Shown: positions 1 through 8,849 of the stretch, piece by piece
Layout of the letters: each line of letters begins with the position of its first letter
Position numbering within the stretch: the first letter of the stretch is position 1
NCBI GenBank assembly: GCA_029258655.1
Contig: JARHYD010000112.1
Coordinates: 1 to 62,712, forward strand
Direction of reading: 5' to 3'
From: Mailhella sp.
GTDB taxonomy: Bacteria > Desulfobacterota > Desulfovibrionia > Desulfovibrionales > Desulfovibrionaceae
Length of the DNA stretch: 62,712 nt
The notes under the pieces: generated by a model
The model's input: the letters and a program-made list of their open reading frames with translations, nothing else
Databases searched by the model: none
Told to the model about the DNA's origin: nothing
Position numbers and translations under genes: made by a program

Positions 1-462
1 GCTGCTATTGAGGCTGCCCGTGCTGGTGAGGCTGGACGTGGCTTTGCTGTTGTTGCCGATGAAGTTCGCAACCTTGCAGAAAAAACAATGGCATCAACAA
101 CTGATGTAGGAAATGCAATTAATGCTATTCAAAAATCAACAACCGATAATACAAAACTTGTTATTGCTGCGGTTGAAAAAATTGAAAAAGTTACAGAAAT
201 GGTAAGCAAAGCTGGTGAATCTCTACATGGCATTGTAAATCTTGCTGATTCCACTGCAGATCAAATTAGAGCTATTGCCACAGCTTCGGAAGAACAATCT
301 GCAACATCAGAAGAAATTACTCAATCCGTTGATAGTATCAATAATATTGCTAAAGAAAATGCTAATAATATGCAAGAAGCCCGTCAAGCTATAAACGAAG
401 TTGTCAACCAATCCCATATTCTCACACAACTTATTGAACAACTTCAACATAAAAATAAATAA
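1..462 (+). CDS. Methyl-accepting chemotaxis protein, C-terminal part (5' truncated by window edge)
   Basis: The reading frame is open from base 1, so the gene begins outside the window and only the last 153 residues are present. The first residues ([15 protein letters not shown], then [13 protein letters not shown]) are the highly conserved signalling-hairpin tip of bacterial chemoreceptors, which binds CheA and CheW in the cytoplasm. The rest is a heptad-rich helix returning from the tip ([18 protein letters not shown] is typical of the methylation-helix region). The ligand-binding domain is not visible, so the stimulus is unknown. A rho-independent terminator follows about 55 bases downstream. 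An ATG at 88 is an internal Met, not the start. Family assignment is very secure. Confidence 0.97.
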   Translation, partial: AAIEAARAGEAGRGFAVVADEVRNLAEKTMASTTDVGNAINAIQKSTTDNTKLVIAAVEKIEKVTEMVSKAGESLHGIVNLADSTADQIRAIATASEEQSATSEEITQSVDSINNIAKENANNMQEARQAINEVVNQSHILTQLIEQLQHKNK

Positions 463-517
463 CATATAATAATTAACTATAAAATAAAAAATATACTGTA
501 ATATAGTTAATGCTATA

Positions 518-555
518 AATAAGAGGAAAGAATTTAATTCTTCCCTCTTATTTTT
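518..555 (+). terminator. Rho-independent terminator after the chemoreceptor gene
   Basis: AATAAGAGGAAAGAA and TTCTTCCCTCTTATT form a 15-bp stem with one G-U type mismatch around a short A/T loop, followed by a T run. It lies between the convergent chemoreceptor and Aas-like genes, but the aas stop is 350 bases away, so it mainly serves the chemoreceptor. Confidence 0.8.
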
Positions 556-571
556 CATCACAATAAAATAT

Positions 572-863
572 TAGGGTCTGTTTCCCAATTATGTATAATA
601 AAAACTCTATTTTTTAATAATGAAAATAAAAGACTTGCAGTAACGTAGTATTATAAATAACTTTTTTATTTTTAAGAAAAAAGATTTTCTACTCATACCA
701 AAAAATAGGCAAATTTATTGAAGTATATTTCAATAAATTTGCCTGATTGAGGGGACTTGGGGGAAATCATTTCGCTTTAGCCGTTACGACAAAGGAAGTT
801 ACAGATAAAGACAGTGTAACTCCCAAAGAAAAAATAAAATAAGATTACTTTAAAAATACCCTA
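572..863 (-). repeat. R1 repeat, copy A (complete, with internal insertion)
   Basis: One of seven R1 copies seen by eye in this window. It begins TAGGGTCTGTTTC and ends with the inverted form AAAAATACCCTA, so both ends carry TA plus GGG/CCC. Inside is the core palindrome GGCAAATTTATTGAA / TTCAATAAATTTGCC (about 708-743), followed by GATTGAGGGG and a GGGGGAAATCATTT hairpin arm. The order of parts is inverted relative to copy B (19393-19666), hence the minus strand. About 50 bases starting at 773 interrupt the second hairpin and are shared with copy C. The rest of the 463-900 gap holds only the terminator. Confidence 0.8.
773..822. repeat. Short module inserted in R1 copy A, shared with 21665-21712
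   Basis: The stretch starting CGCTTTAGCCGTTACGAC and continuing AGGAAGTTACAGATA interrupts the GGGGGAAATCATTT...CCC hairpin of R1 copy A. A close relative (CGCTTTAGCCGTTGCGAC, AGGAAGCTACGGATA) sits at 21665. Most differences are transitions. It looks like a separate repeat unit carried by some R1 copies. Confidence 0.6.
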
Positions 864-900
864 ATAGAATACATTTATAAGAAAACAAAAATAGCTGTAT

Positions 901-3051
901 TTATTTTACCAATTCTTTTACTAATTCTTTTGCTTTATTATAATCGAATTTACCAGAACCCATTACAGGAGCTTGTTTTACACAAAGAATTTTCTTAGGC
1001 GTCCATAAAGGAGATACTCCCTTTGTTGCAAAATATGTAGCAATGTCACTTGTTGTTATATCTTCTTTCTCAATAACTAAAATAAGTTGTTCCCCTTTTT
1101 TATCATCAGGAACAGCAATAATTCCTAAAGGAGTATCTGGCCATAATTCTGCCAATGCCATTTCAATAGCAACAAGAGAAACCATTTCTCCACCTAATTT
1201 TGCAAAACGCTTTGCACGACCTTTAATATAAATAAATCCATACTTATCAATCGTTACAATATCACCTGTATCATACCAACCTTCAATAGTTTCACCATCA
1301 AATTCAACACAAGGTTTTTCAAGCACACCTTTATTAGAAGCTCGCATATACCCAAGCATAACATTAGCTCCTTTCACACATAAAGAGCCACCCTCTTCTA
1401 TACCGTCAACCTTTTTAATCCGATATTCTAAACCTGGTAATAGACGTCCAACACTTCCCTTAGAACAATGTGCAAGTGTATTTACAGATAAAACAGGAGA
1501 AGTTTCCGTTGCACCGTATCCTTCCATAATTTCAACACCAAATTTATCTTTCCAAGCTTTTGCTGTTGATTCCCGTAATTTTTCTGCACCAGCTATAACA
1601 ACCCTTGTATTACAAAAATCATAAGGTCTACCATAGCGAGCATATCCAGCTAAAAATGTATCTGTACCACAAATAATAGTAGATTGACTTTCATAATAAA
1701 GCTGTGGAACTAATCTATAATGCAATGGTGAGGGATAAAAGAAAACCTTAATACCACTTGTTAAAGGTAAAATAGTTCCAACACCTAAACCAAAAACATG
1801 GAACAAAGGCAAGCAGTTAAAAAGTCTATCCCCAGAATGAACTGTTAAAATAGATAAATCTTGTTCTTTATTATAAATAGCATTTTTATGGCTTATAAAA
1901 ACAGATTTTGGCAATCCCTCAGTTCCTGATGTAAACATAATAGCAAGAGGATCATCGCTTGCAGTATCAGGAACACAACAAAACTTTGCAGCAAACAAGC
2001 CTCGTATTTTTTCAGAAAATAAAATATCTTTTGCAATATCTTCTAAATAAATAACCCTCATTCCAGCATCTTTAAGAGCTTTTTCTAAACCTTCTAACTC
2101 TCCTAATTTAATAAACTTTTTAGAAGAAATAACAGTTTTTAAATCCAATGTGCTACAACCACCGACAACAGCATAAGCCCCTGCTGTAAAATTGATCATC
2201 ACAGGAATTTTCTTCATTAAATGAAAACCTAAAAATGTGACAATTCCAGCTAAAGAACTAGGCAACATAAATCCAAGCCTAGTTTCTCCTTTTGTATATC
2301 GATCAATTACTCGACCTAAAACATTCGCTTTTAATAAAATAGTATGATAATCAACACACTTTCTTTCTTGGTCTTCGGCAATAATATATTTTCTACCGTG
2401 TACTTTCATAGCATCAACAAAAGCCTTAGCAAAATTAATATCTGTATTTGTAGATGCTAAACGTAAATTTGCCATAATATCATAAAGTTTAACGGCATTT
2501 AACTTCCTTCTTTCTTTTGCATTTTCATTGCCTTGTACAACAATTTGTTGTGGTGGCATAATAGTTAACGTTATTTTAGGAAAATAACGTAATAATTGCT
2601 TATGCCTAAAATAAGAAAACTTTGAATACTGTGCCCCATCAATTTGTATTGGTAAAATTTTGGCTTGAGCTTTTTCTGCAATAAGTGCTGTTGCTTCAAG
2701 AATTTTCATATACCGTTCATCATGCGCAAAAGATTTATCATGGAAAACCATACAACGCTCATGATTTTCTATTGCTTTTACTAATTTTAATGTAGAAACA
2801 GGCGATTCAAAATCAGCCTCAAGAACTTGCGAACAAGAAAGAAAAGGTTTTATCCACCATTTTTTTGCTAATTTTGCATCAACGGCAACTGTAATTTTAT
2901 CATTCAAAAAACAAGAAATTAAAAGAGGATCAAGTAATGATCCAGCATTTGTTACAATAAAACAATTTATTCCTGCGTTATTGTAATGTTCCATTCCAAT
3001 AATTTGCACTCTAAAAAATACTTTTAAGAAAAATTTATAAATAAATTTCAA
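901..3051 (-). CDS. aas: Aas-like bifunctional acyl-ACP synthetase / 2-acylglycerophosphoethanolamine acyltransferase, with a degenerate acyltransferase half
   Basis: The 716-residue protein aligns along its length with E. coli Aas as I recall it (719 aa), an inner-membrane enzyme that activates fatty acid to acyl-ACP and re-acylates lysophospholipid. The C-terminal ligase half looks intact: TSGTEGLPKS P-loop, GYGATETSPV, GWYDTGDIV and the catalytic-lysine region GSGKFDY. The N-terminal PlsC-like half has lost its motifs: the NHxSxxDG box reads NAGSLLDP (catalytic His replaced by Ala) and the FPEGR box reads FHDKS. I infer ligase activity only, or a rewired acyltransferase. Translation probably starts at TTG with GGGG seven bases upstream. 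It is the last gene of the Mla-type operon, 12 bases after the PqiC-like lipoprotein, which suggests a role in lipid recycling. Confidence 0.85.
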   Translation of the reverse strand: MKFIYKFFLKVFFRVQIIGMEHYNNAGINCFIVTNAGSLLDPLLISCFLNDKITVAVDAKLAKKWWIKPFLSCSQVLEADFESPVSTLKLVKAIENHERCMVFHDKSFAHDERYMKILEATALIAEKAQAKILPIQIDGAQYSKFSYFRHKQLLRYFPKITLTIMPPQQIVVQGNENAKERRKLNAVKLYDIMANLRLASTNTDINFAKAFVDAMKVHGRKYIIAEDQERKCVDYHTILLKANVLGRVIDRYTKGETRLGFMLPSSLAGIVTFLGFHLMKKIPVMINFTAGAYAVVGGCSTLDLKTVISSKKFIKLGELEGLEKALKDAGMRVIYLEDIAKDILFSEKIRGLFAAKFCCVPDTASDDPLAIMFTSGTEGLPKSVFISHKNAIYNKEQDLSILTVHSGDRLFNCLPLFHVFGLGVGTILPLTSGIKVFFYPSPLHYRLVPQLYYESQSTIICGTDTFLAGYARYGRPYDFCNTRVVIAGAEKLRESTAKAWKDKFGVEIMEGYGATETSPVLSVNTLAHCSKGSVGRLLPGLEYRIKKVDGIEEGGSLCVKGANVMLGYMRASNKGVLEKPCVEFDGETIEGWYDTGDIVTIDKYGFIYIKGRAKRFAKLGGEMVSLVAIEMALAELWPDTPLGIIAVPDDKKGEQLILVIEKEDITTSDIATYFATKGVSPLWTPKKILCVKQAPVMGSGKFDYNKAKELVKELVK

Positions 3052-3063
3052 ATTAATGCCCCA

Positions 3064-3651
3064 TTATTTTGTAAGCTCATATTGCATAATAGCCTTTGCA
3101 ATTTCATCTGCCAATAAAGAAAGTATTGTACCATAAGCTGTTACAAGATCTTGATAATCTGTTCCTGTTGAAACCTTACGATAAAAATTTGACTGCAATA
3201 TTTTTTTTCCATTTTTTTGCAATGTCCAAAAAGCGACCATTTCAAGAGACGCGTTTAAATTTCCTTCAAATCGACTAATTTCTAATTGAATAGAATAATC
3301 TGGGTGCAATCCTAATCTACTTGGTACAACTACCCCATTTATATCTGTTAATTTATCAGTTAATGAATTTGCTAAAACACGTCCTATGGCTTTATCTAAA
3401 CTTTCACCCCAACGATGATTTTCTGTAATACGAATTTCAGTATTGCTTTCTCGCAACACAAGTTGAGGACGAGATAAATACGCAGGAATACCAATGGGTA
3501 ACATTGCAAAGATCGACCCTTTACCTTGTTTTAATTTTGGTTCTGTCTGCATTTGATCCGTAAAAGGAACATCAATAACATAATAATTTGATTGTACACT
3601 TGTACAAGAACATAATACCATTAAACAACAAAGATATACTAATTTATTCAT
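3064..3651 (-). CDS. PqiC/ABC-transport auxiliary lipoprotein (DUF330-like)
   Basis: A 195-residue protein with a short signal peptide ending in a lipobox (LCSC, acylated Cys about residue 15). The body has the pattern of the PqiC/ABC-transport auxiliary lipoproteins: YYVIDVPF near the mature N-terminus, then IGIPAYLSRPQLVLRE, then ENHRWGESLDKAI. Such lipoproteins sit at the outer membrane and work with MCE-domain proteins in phospholipid transport. The start codon overlaps the mlaD stop by one base (TAATG), so translation is coupled. It fills the place of MlaC/MlaA-type partners, neither of which is seen here. The family is clear; the exact subfamily is less so. Confidence 0.82.
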   Translation of the reverse strand: MNKLVYLCCLMVLCSCTSVQSNYYVIDVPFTDQMQTEPKLKQGKGSIFAMLPIGIPAYLSRPQLVLRESNTEIRITENHRWGESLDKAIGRVLANSLTDKLTDINGVVVPSRLGLHPDYSIQLEISRFEGNLNASLEMVAFWTLQKNGKKILQSNFYRKVSTGTDYQDLVTAYGTILSLLADEIAKAIMQYELTK

Positions 3652-4568
3652 TATTGAGCCTTCCCAAAAATCAACGCATCTGGTTGTCTTTCTAAAAGTT
3701 TTGCTAAATAGGAAATAGAATTTGCTGCTTCCCTAAGAGATTGTAATGTGACATATAATTCTTGCATTAAAGCAGAGTCTTCTTGTGTAAGTTTAGCTCC
3801 ATTTGCTGTAAGATTTTGAATATTTTTTATAATAGTCCCTGCATTTTTATTTAACATTTGCCCAAGTTTTCTATATTCTTCAATAACTAATTTTGAATTT
3901 TCCCCTAATGATTTCATTTCCTTCGCTGCTATATTTATATTAGCACTAAGTTCTGGCAAATTCATTTGTATTAACGTTGTATTTAAATTATTTAATAATT
4001 CAAGTAATCGTGATGTAATATCTTTTAATGGAATTTCTCCCACTGATGTTAAAAATGAATCAAAAACATTTTGTGATGTTGGAATTTGAATATGCCCACT
4101 AAATTTTTTCTTTTGAGCTTCTGTTAAAGGTGCTGGTTTTGCTACCATAGCTAATTCCACTACTAATTGCCCTGTTATTAAACTAGCAGTAGATAATTTT
4201 GCCCGCAATCCATCTTCAATTAATTTATAAACATACTCATCATTATCCATAAAATCTAAAAAAGTATGATCATCTTGTTTCTCATCTTTTTTTCCATAAT
4301 CACCATTTAATTCTATAATAACAGCTGTTTTAAAACTTTCTCCTGTGGAATTAGGTACTATATAAATAGAACGAACAGTCCCTACTGGCACACCTTTAAA
4401 ATACACAGGACTATCAATAGTCAAACCACGCAAAGAAGAATCAAAAAATAATACAAAACTTACTTGCTTTTGTGCAAATTTTCCATATCCCAATAGGAAA
4501 AAAGCACAACAAATAAGAATAATAGATCCAAAAACAAAAGCTCCAATCAATGTTTTATTTTTATGCAT
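3651..4568 (-). CDS. mlaD: MlaD-type MCE domain protein
   Basis: A 305-residue protein with one N-terminal transmembrane helix (residues about 8-28) and an MCE domain at about 36-130, recognised from VLFFDSSLRGLTIDSPVYFKGVPVGTV. The C-terminal half is helical and probably coiled. MCE proteins form periplasmic hexameric rings that carry phospholipids between inner and outer membranes together with MlaE and MlaF, both encoded immediately upstream. The length is greater than E. coli MlaD (about 183 aa) and nearer the longer MCE proteins of other Proteobacteria. The gene is followed directly by its lipoprotein partner. A GAGAT-like ribosome binding site precedes the ATG. Confidence 0.9.
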   Translation of the reverse strand: MHKNKTLIGAFVFGSIILICCAFFLLGYGKFAQKQVSFVLFFDSSLRGLTIDSPVYFKGVPVGTVRSIYIVPNSTGESFKTAVIIELNGDYGKKDEKQDDHTFLDFMDNDEYVYKLIEDGLRAKLSTASLITGQLVVELAMVAKPAPLTEAQKKKFSGHIQIPTSQNVFDSFLTSVGEIPLKDITSRLLELLNNLNTTLIQMNLPELSANINIAAKEMKSLGENSKLVIEEYRKLGQMLNKNAGTIIKNIQNLTANGAKLTQEDSALMQELYVTLQSLREAANSISYLAKLLERQPDALIFGKAQ

Positions 4569-4626
4569 TCTAATATCTCTTTTTTAGAATAAATTATTAT
4601 ACAAAAATTTAATACGCTATTATCTA

Positions 4627-5379
4627 TCATTCAGCTTCACGCCGTAAAAATTTTCTTACTGTTTTAGGTCCATTCTCAAGTAAGTCTTTTGGACTACCCT
4701 CTGCAAGCATTGTTTTTGTTTTAGCATCTAACCAAATAGCACGATCCGCAACAGTAAAAATACTCGCTAACTCATGAGTTACAATAAGAATAGTCATATT
4801 TAAACTATCGCGTAATTGCAAAATAAGCTCATCAAGTTTAGCCGAACTAACGGGATCTAAACCTGCTGATGGCTCATCTAAAAAAACAAATTCTGGATCT
4901 AATGCTAAAGCCCGAGCAATACCTGCACGCTTTCGCATTCCTCCACTTATTTCAGCTGGATAATAATGCTCAAAACCACTTAAACCAACTTGTGCTAATT
5001 TATATCGTGCTAATTCATAAATTTGTTTATCATTTAATTTTGTGTATTGTTTTAATGGAATACTAATATTTTCTGCTAATGTTCTGGAAGTCCATAAAGC
5101 ACCTCCTTGAAACATAACTCCTATTTGCTGTAAAATGGCTTGATGGTTTTCTTTTGAATCATTCCAAAAATCTACACCATTGTAATAAATATTTCCTTTT
5201 AATGGTTTCAAAAGTCCCATGAGAACACGTAGTAAAGAACTTTTTCCACAACCACTACCACCCATAATAATAAAAATATCTTGAGCTGTTATGGAAAAAT
5301 TTAAATCTTTTTGGATAATTTTTGTTCCATATCCAACTGTTACATTTTTTGCTTCAATAAGTGCTTTAGCTGTATTCAT
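4627..5379 (-). CDS. mlaF: MlaF-type ABC transporter ATP-binding protein
   Basis: Cytoplasmic ATPase of the Mla lipid transporter, about 250 residues. Visible motifs: Walker A GGSGCGKSS, Q-loop MFQGG, signature ISGGMRKRAGIARAL (the SGGMRKR form is typical of MlaF) and Walker B VFLDEPSAGLDP with H-loop THE. I start it at the ATG at 5379 because GGTGAG lies just upstream. The frame is open to a further upstream ATG at 5403, but that overlaps the mlaE stop by 17 bases and has no ribosome binding site. It lies 7 bases after mlaE and belongs to the same transcription unit. Confidence 0.92.
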   Translation of the reverse strand: MNTAKALIEAKNVTVGYGTKIIQKDLNFSITAQDIFIIMGGSGCGKSSLLRVLMGLLKPLKGNIYYNGVDFWNDSKENHQAILQQIGVMFQGGALWTSRTLAENISIPLKQYTKLNDKQIYELARYKLAQVGLSGFEHYYPAEISGGMRKRAGIARALALDPEFVFLDEPSAGLDPVSSAKLDELILQLRDSLNMTILIVTHELASIFTVADRAIWLDAKTKTMLAEGSPKDLLENGPKTVRKFLRREAE

Positions 5380-5386
5380 ACTCACC

Positions 5387-6532
5387 CTACATCTTATGTG
5401 CACTTAAAATTATGGTTATAATTGAAGTAGAAACAATAATACCAATAATAGAATGTACAACAGCCATTGTAGTAGCTCTACCAACAGCTTCGGCATCTCT
5501 TCCGCTTGCCATTCCCTGATAGCACCCTGTAAGAGCAATTAAAATACCAAAAACAAAAGCATGAAATAATCCAATCCAAATATGCTCCATTTTAGCAAAA
5601 TTTTGTACATTATCTACAAAAGCATAAAAGGAAATATCATACCCTAAATTAGCTACAATATATCCTCCCAAAATTCCCATAAAATCAGAATAAACTGTTA
5701 AAAAAGGCATCATTATAGAAAGAGATAAAATTCTTGGTAAAACAAGAAATTCAATAGGATTCATACCAAAAGTTTTTATCGCATCTACTTCTTCATTAAC
5801 CTGCATACTACCAATAGTAGCAGCATAACTTGCCCCTATTCTTCCTGCAATAACAATACCTGTTAAAACTGGACTCATAACTCGAACCATAGAAACACTT
5901 ACTAAAGAAGAAACATAAACTTCTGCACCTAAAACTTGTAATTGAATGGCACTTACAAAAGCCAAAATTAATCCAAGTAAAATACTTACTAAAGAAATAA
6001 TAGGTAAAGAAGAAACTCCTGCATTATAAATTTCTTGCCAAATATCTTTTGCTGTTGCAGCTGATTTACCGCAAACAAAGCTCCCAAAAGCAAGTGTTAC
6101 TTCTCCAACAAAATCCATAGCAGTTTTTATCTGCAAAAATTTCTTTTCGCATAATTCTCCAAAATTATAAAGAAAATTATGACTATCATCTATATTAGAA
6201 AGAGGATCATTATAAACTATATTTATTAATTTTTGCATTTTTTCAGGCAAAAGAGATACATCTACACGAATTTTTCTTTTTTCAGCTTCATCTTTTATAC
6301 TACAAAACACAGATAACAATAATGTACCCCAAGAATTTTCCTGTTCCTTATCATTTTTATATTGAAAACTGACAGTATGAACTACATTATTTTGCAACAA
6401 AGCATAAATTTTTTCTTGCTCAATAGCCAATTCTTTTTGTATTTCTTTGGTAATACTCTGTAATATCCAATTACCCATTGCAACAATGTGTAAAGTTTTA
6501 TTATCTAAAGTACCAAGAAGAAGCTTAGCCAT
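5387..6532 (-). CDS. mlaE: MlaE-type lipid ABC permease with N-terminal STAS-like extension
   Basis: A 381-residue protein. Residues about 150-381 are the MlaE permease domain with about five to six membrane segments (SLPIISLVSILLGLILAF, GRIGASYAATIGSMQVNEE and DAIKTFGMNPIEFLVLPR are diagnostic). The first ~120 residues form a soluble domain. In related long MlaE proteins this is a STAS domain (the role played by the separate MlaB in E. coli), so I read it as a fused MlaB equivalent. The start is one base after the rfaE2 stop, so the genes are co-transcribed. It forms the inner-membrane channel of the Mla-type transporter. Confidence 0.9.
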   Translation of the reverse strand: MAKLLLGTLDNKTLHIVAMGNWILQSITKEIQKELAIEQEKIYALLQNNVVHTVSFQYKNDKEQENSWGTLLLSVFCSIKDEAEKRKIRVDVSLLPEKMQKLINIVYNDPLSNIDDSHNFLYNFGELCEKKFLQIKTAMDFVGEVTLAFGSFVCGKSAATAKDIWQEIYNAGVSSLPIISLVSILLGLILAFVSAIQLQVLGAEVYVSSLVSVSMVRVMSPVLTGIVIAGRIGASYAATIGSMQVNEEVDAIKTFGMNPIEFLVLPRILSLSIMMPFLTVYSDFMGILGGYIVANLGYDISFYAFVDNVQNFAKMEHIWIGLFHAFVFGILIALTGCYQGMASGRDAEAVGRATTMAVVHSIIGIIVSTSIITIILSAHKM

Positions 6533-6533
6533 T

Positions 6534-7031
6534 TTATTCTTTTACCTTATGCGTTTTAGAAATTTTATCAGCTAAATTTGTTGTTGAAAAACCTTGTATT
6601 AAAGGAAGAGAATGAACACTTCCGCCATGTTCTTCTACCACAGATCTGCCCACAATGCTATCAAGACTCCAATCTCCACCTTTAACCAAAATATCAGGAA
6701 TTATTTTTTCAATAAGTAATAAAGGGGTCTTATCCGTAAAAGGAACAACAATATCTACACTCTCAAGGTGAGATAAAACAAAAGCCCGTGCTTCATAAGT
6801 ATTAAAAGGTCTATCTTCGCCTTTACCTTGATTTTTGACAGATTCATCGCTATTTAAACCAATAACTAAAATATCGCCAAGTTGCTTTGCTCTTGCTAAT
6901 AAATCAACATGGCCTGAATGAAGTATATCAAAACAACCATTTGTAAAAACTACTTTCTTACCTTGCTTTTTATAAGCATTAACTCGTGCTATTGCTGTTT
7001 CTAAGTCACACATTTTAGGGTGATTTAACAT
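6534..7031 (-). CDS. rfaE2: D-glycero-beta-D-manno-heptose 1-phosphate adenylyltransferase (RfaE2 / HldE C-terminal domain)
   Basis: A 165-residue stand-alone nucleotidyltransferase. VVFTNGCFDILHSGHVDLL carries the cytidylyltransferase-type HxGH motif (HSGH), and VIGLNSDESVK is the usual follow-up. The enzyme makes ADP-heptose for the LPS inner core. In E. coli it is the C-terminal half of HldE; here it is a separate gene, as in many Desulfobacterota. A GGGGGA ribosome binding site sits close to the ATG. It lies between trpS and mlaE with gaps of 15 bases and 1 base, which links LPS precursor supply with the lipid-transport operon. Confidence 0.92.
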   Translation of the reverse strand: MLNHPKMCDLETAIARVNAYKKQGKKVVFTNGCFDILHSGHVDLLARAKQLGDILVIGLNSDESVKNQGKGEDRPFNTYEARAFVLSHLESVDIVVPFTDKTPLLLIEKIIPDILVKGGDWSLDSIVGRSVVEEHGGSVHSLPLIQGFSTTNLADKISKTHKVKE

Positions 7032-7046
7032 AAGTCCCCCATTCCT

Positions 7047-8060
7047 TTATGCTAATTTCATATTAGCTCTTACTAATTGCATGGTTTCTTCTGCTGCATT
7101 ACGAGCTTTTTCATTACCATAAGCTAACACGTCATGAATATATTCTTTTGAAATAGCAGATCTTTTTTCATGTATTGGTGCAAGAAAATTCTCTAAACCT
7201 TGCATAAATATTTTTTTACAGTCAACACAGCCCAATGTTGCATTTTTACAGCCTTCTCGAATTTCTGCTTGCTTTTGTTCATCAGTAAGTAAAATATGAT
7301 AAGGAAATAAATTACATACATCAGGATTACCCGGATCACTTTTACGTAAGCGTGCTGGATCAGTAAACATTGATTTTACTTTTGGCATAATATTTTCCAT
7401 TGTATCACTAAGAAAAATACCATTTCCATAACTTTTACTCATTTTTCTACCATCAAGACCAGGACACTTTGCCGCAGGAGTTAATTTTGCTTGTGGTTCT
7501 GGAAAAGTTTCACCATATAAATAATTAAAACGACGAGCAATTTCTCTTGCTAATTCCATGTGTGGTAATTGGTCTTGCCCAACAGGCACCCAAGAAGGAC
7601 GATAAATCAAAATATCAGAAGCCATTAATACTGGATAACCTAAAAAACCATAGTTACCTAAATCTTTATTAGTAATTTCTTGTTGTTGTTCTTTATATGT
7701 AGGATTTCTTTCAAGCCAACTATTAGGCGTTATCATTGAGAGTAAAAGATGTAATTCCGCGTGTTGTTTTACACTTGATTGACGAAAAATAGTACATTTT
7801 TCTGGATCAAGACCAACACTAAGCCAATCTAACACCATACCATCAACAAATTCATTAATTCTTGATGTGTCCGCAAAATCACTTGTCAATGCGTGCCAAT
7901 CTGCAACAAAGAAAAATGCTTTATTATCTTCTTGCATAGCAACAAAATTCTTTAATGCACCAAAATAATGCCCAATATGCAATGGACCTGTTGGACGCAT
8001 ACCAGAAACAGTACAAGAACCTTGAATTTTTGCAGTTGATAAAGGCTGGGTTTCACACAT
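7047..8060 (-). CDS. trpS: Tryptophanyl-tRNA synthetase
   Basis: Class I aminoacyl-tRNA synthetase charging tRNA-Trp, 337 residues, the usual length. The HIGH signature is at residues 28-31 (GPLHIGHYFG) and the KMSKS loop reads GRKMSKSYGN. I start at the ATG at 8060 (MCETQ) because GGAG lies six bases upstream. The longer frame begins with a TTG inside that same Shine-Dalgarno region. The stop of the upstream protease gene is two bases away, so translation is probably coupled. A cluster of cysteines near the C-terminus (CKNATLGCVDCKK) is seen in some bacterial TrpRS. Confidence 0.96.
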   Translation of the reverse strand: MCETQPLSTAKIQGSCTVSGMRPTGPLHIGHYFGALKNFVAMQEDNKAFFFVADWHALTSDFADTSRINEFVDGMVLDWLSVGLDPEKCTIFRQSSVKQHAELHLLLSMITPNSWLERNPTYKEQQQEITNKDLGNYGFLGYPVLMASDILIYRPSWVPVGQDQLPHMELAREIARRFNYLYGETFPEPQAKLTPAAKCPGLDGRKMSKSYGNGIFLSDTMENIMPKVKSMFTDPARLRKSDPGNPDVCNLFPYHILLTDEQKQAEIREGCKNATLGCVDCKKIFMQGLENFLAPIHEKRSAISKEYIHDVLAYGNEKARNAAEETMQLVRANMKLA

Positions 8061-8061
8061 A

Positions 8062-8745
8062 TTAAACTCCAAATATAAAATTAAAAAATTCTATTATTAC
8101 AAAAAACGTACCTTTTATAAAAGGTGTTATAATAAATCCAAAAATTCCTGTAAAAATAAGTACCATCAAAATTAGCATACCATATCGTTCAAAATCAGCA
8201 TACTTATACGCCAATTTAGGAGGCATAAATGTCATAAGCATTTTACTTCCATCAAGAGGAGGAATGGGCATAAGATTAATCCACATTAAACCTATATTCG
8301 CCAAAATTCCAGCCTTACACATTGAAAAAAGAAATTCAAAACTCCCACTAAATTGAGTAATAATATGTTCGGGAAGAAATGCTAATAAATAAAAAAGTAA
8401 AGCAAAAAAACAAGCTAAAACAAAATTAGCAAGTGGTCCAGCTGCTGACACATAAAATATACCTTTACGAATATCTTTAAAATAACGATAATTCACAGGT
8501 ACAGGTTTAGCCCAACCAAAAACAAAAGGGGAAAACATAGCTGTAAAAAGAAAAACAACAAGCCCCATAGGATCTATATGAGGCACAGGATTTAACGTTA
8601 TTCTCCCACTCATATAAGCAGTGTAATCACCTTGTTTCATGGCAACATAGCCATGTGCCACTTCATGCAAAATAATCCCTAATAACACAGGAATAAAAGA
8701 ATATGATAATTTTTGTATTGCTAAAATAAAATTTAAATCACTCAT
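8062..8745 (-). CDS. Site-2-type intramembrane metalloprotease (peptidase M50 family)
   Basis: A 227-residue polytopic membrane protein. The zinc motif HEVAH is at residues 27-31 (IILHEVAHGYVA), and the third ligand region reads NLMPIPPLDGSKM (NxxPxxxxDG). These are the two hallmarks of M50/S2P proteases. The short form without PDZ domain is common next to trpS in Desulfovibrio relatives. The substrate cannot be told from sequence. It is the first gene seen in this minus-strand run; a strong terminator (8793-8819) separates it from the FlgO-like operon upstream. Confidence 0.9.
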   Translation of the reverse strand: MSDLNFILAIQKLSYSFIPVLLGIILHEVAHGYVAMKQGDYTAYMSGRITLNPVPHIDPMGLVVFLFTAMFSPFVFGWAKPVPVNYRYFKDIRKGIFYVSAAGPLANFVLACFFALLFYLLAFLPEHIITQFSGSFEFLFSMCKAGILANIGLMWINLMPIPPLDGSKMLMTFMPPKLAYKYADFERYGMLILMVLIFTGIFGFIITPFIKGTFFVIIEFFNFIFGV

Positions 8746-8792
8746 AACATAAAATATAAATTAAAAGAACAAATATCTCAAGAAAAAAGAGA

Positions 8793-8819
8793 TAAAAAAA
8801 AACGGGGGAAAATCCCCCG
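8793..8819 (-). terminator. Rho-independent terminator of the FlgO-like operon
   Basis: On the minus strand CGGGGGA-TTTT-CCCCCG-type sequence makes a perfect G/C stem followed by about nine T residues. It lies 30 bases after the stop of the gene at 8850. A second small hairpin (TTGTGGAGTTCCACAA) lies between. Confidence 0.9.
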
Positions 8820-8849
8820 CCCCTCCTCCTTGTGGAGTTCCACAAAAAG

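Noticed and set aside
572..863. R1 palindromes as ordinary terminators
   Set aside because: Copies also lie between divergent genes (19393, 33676, 57219), where no transcript ends, and they share long flanking arms and inverted ends.
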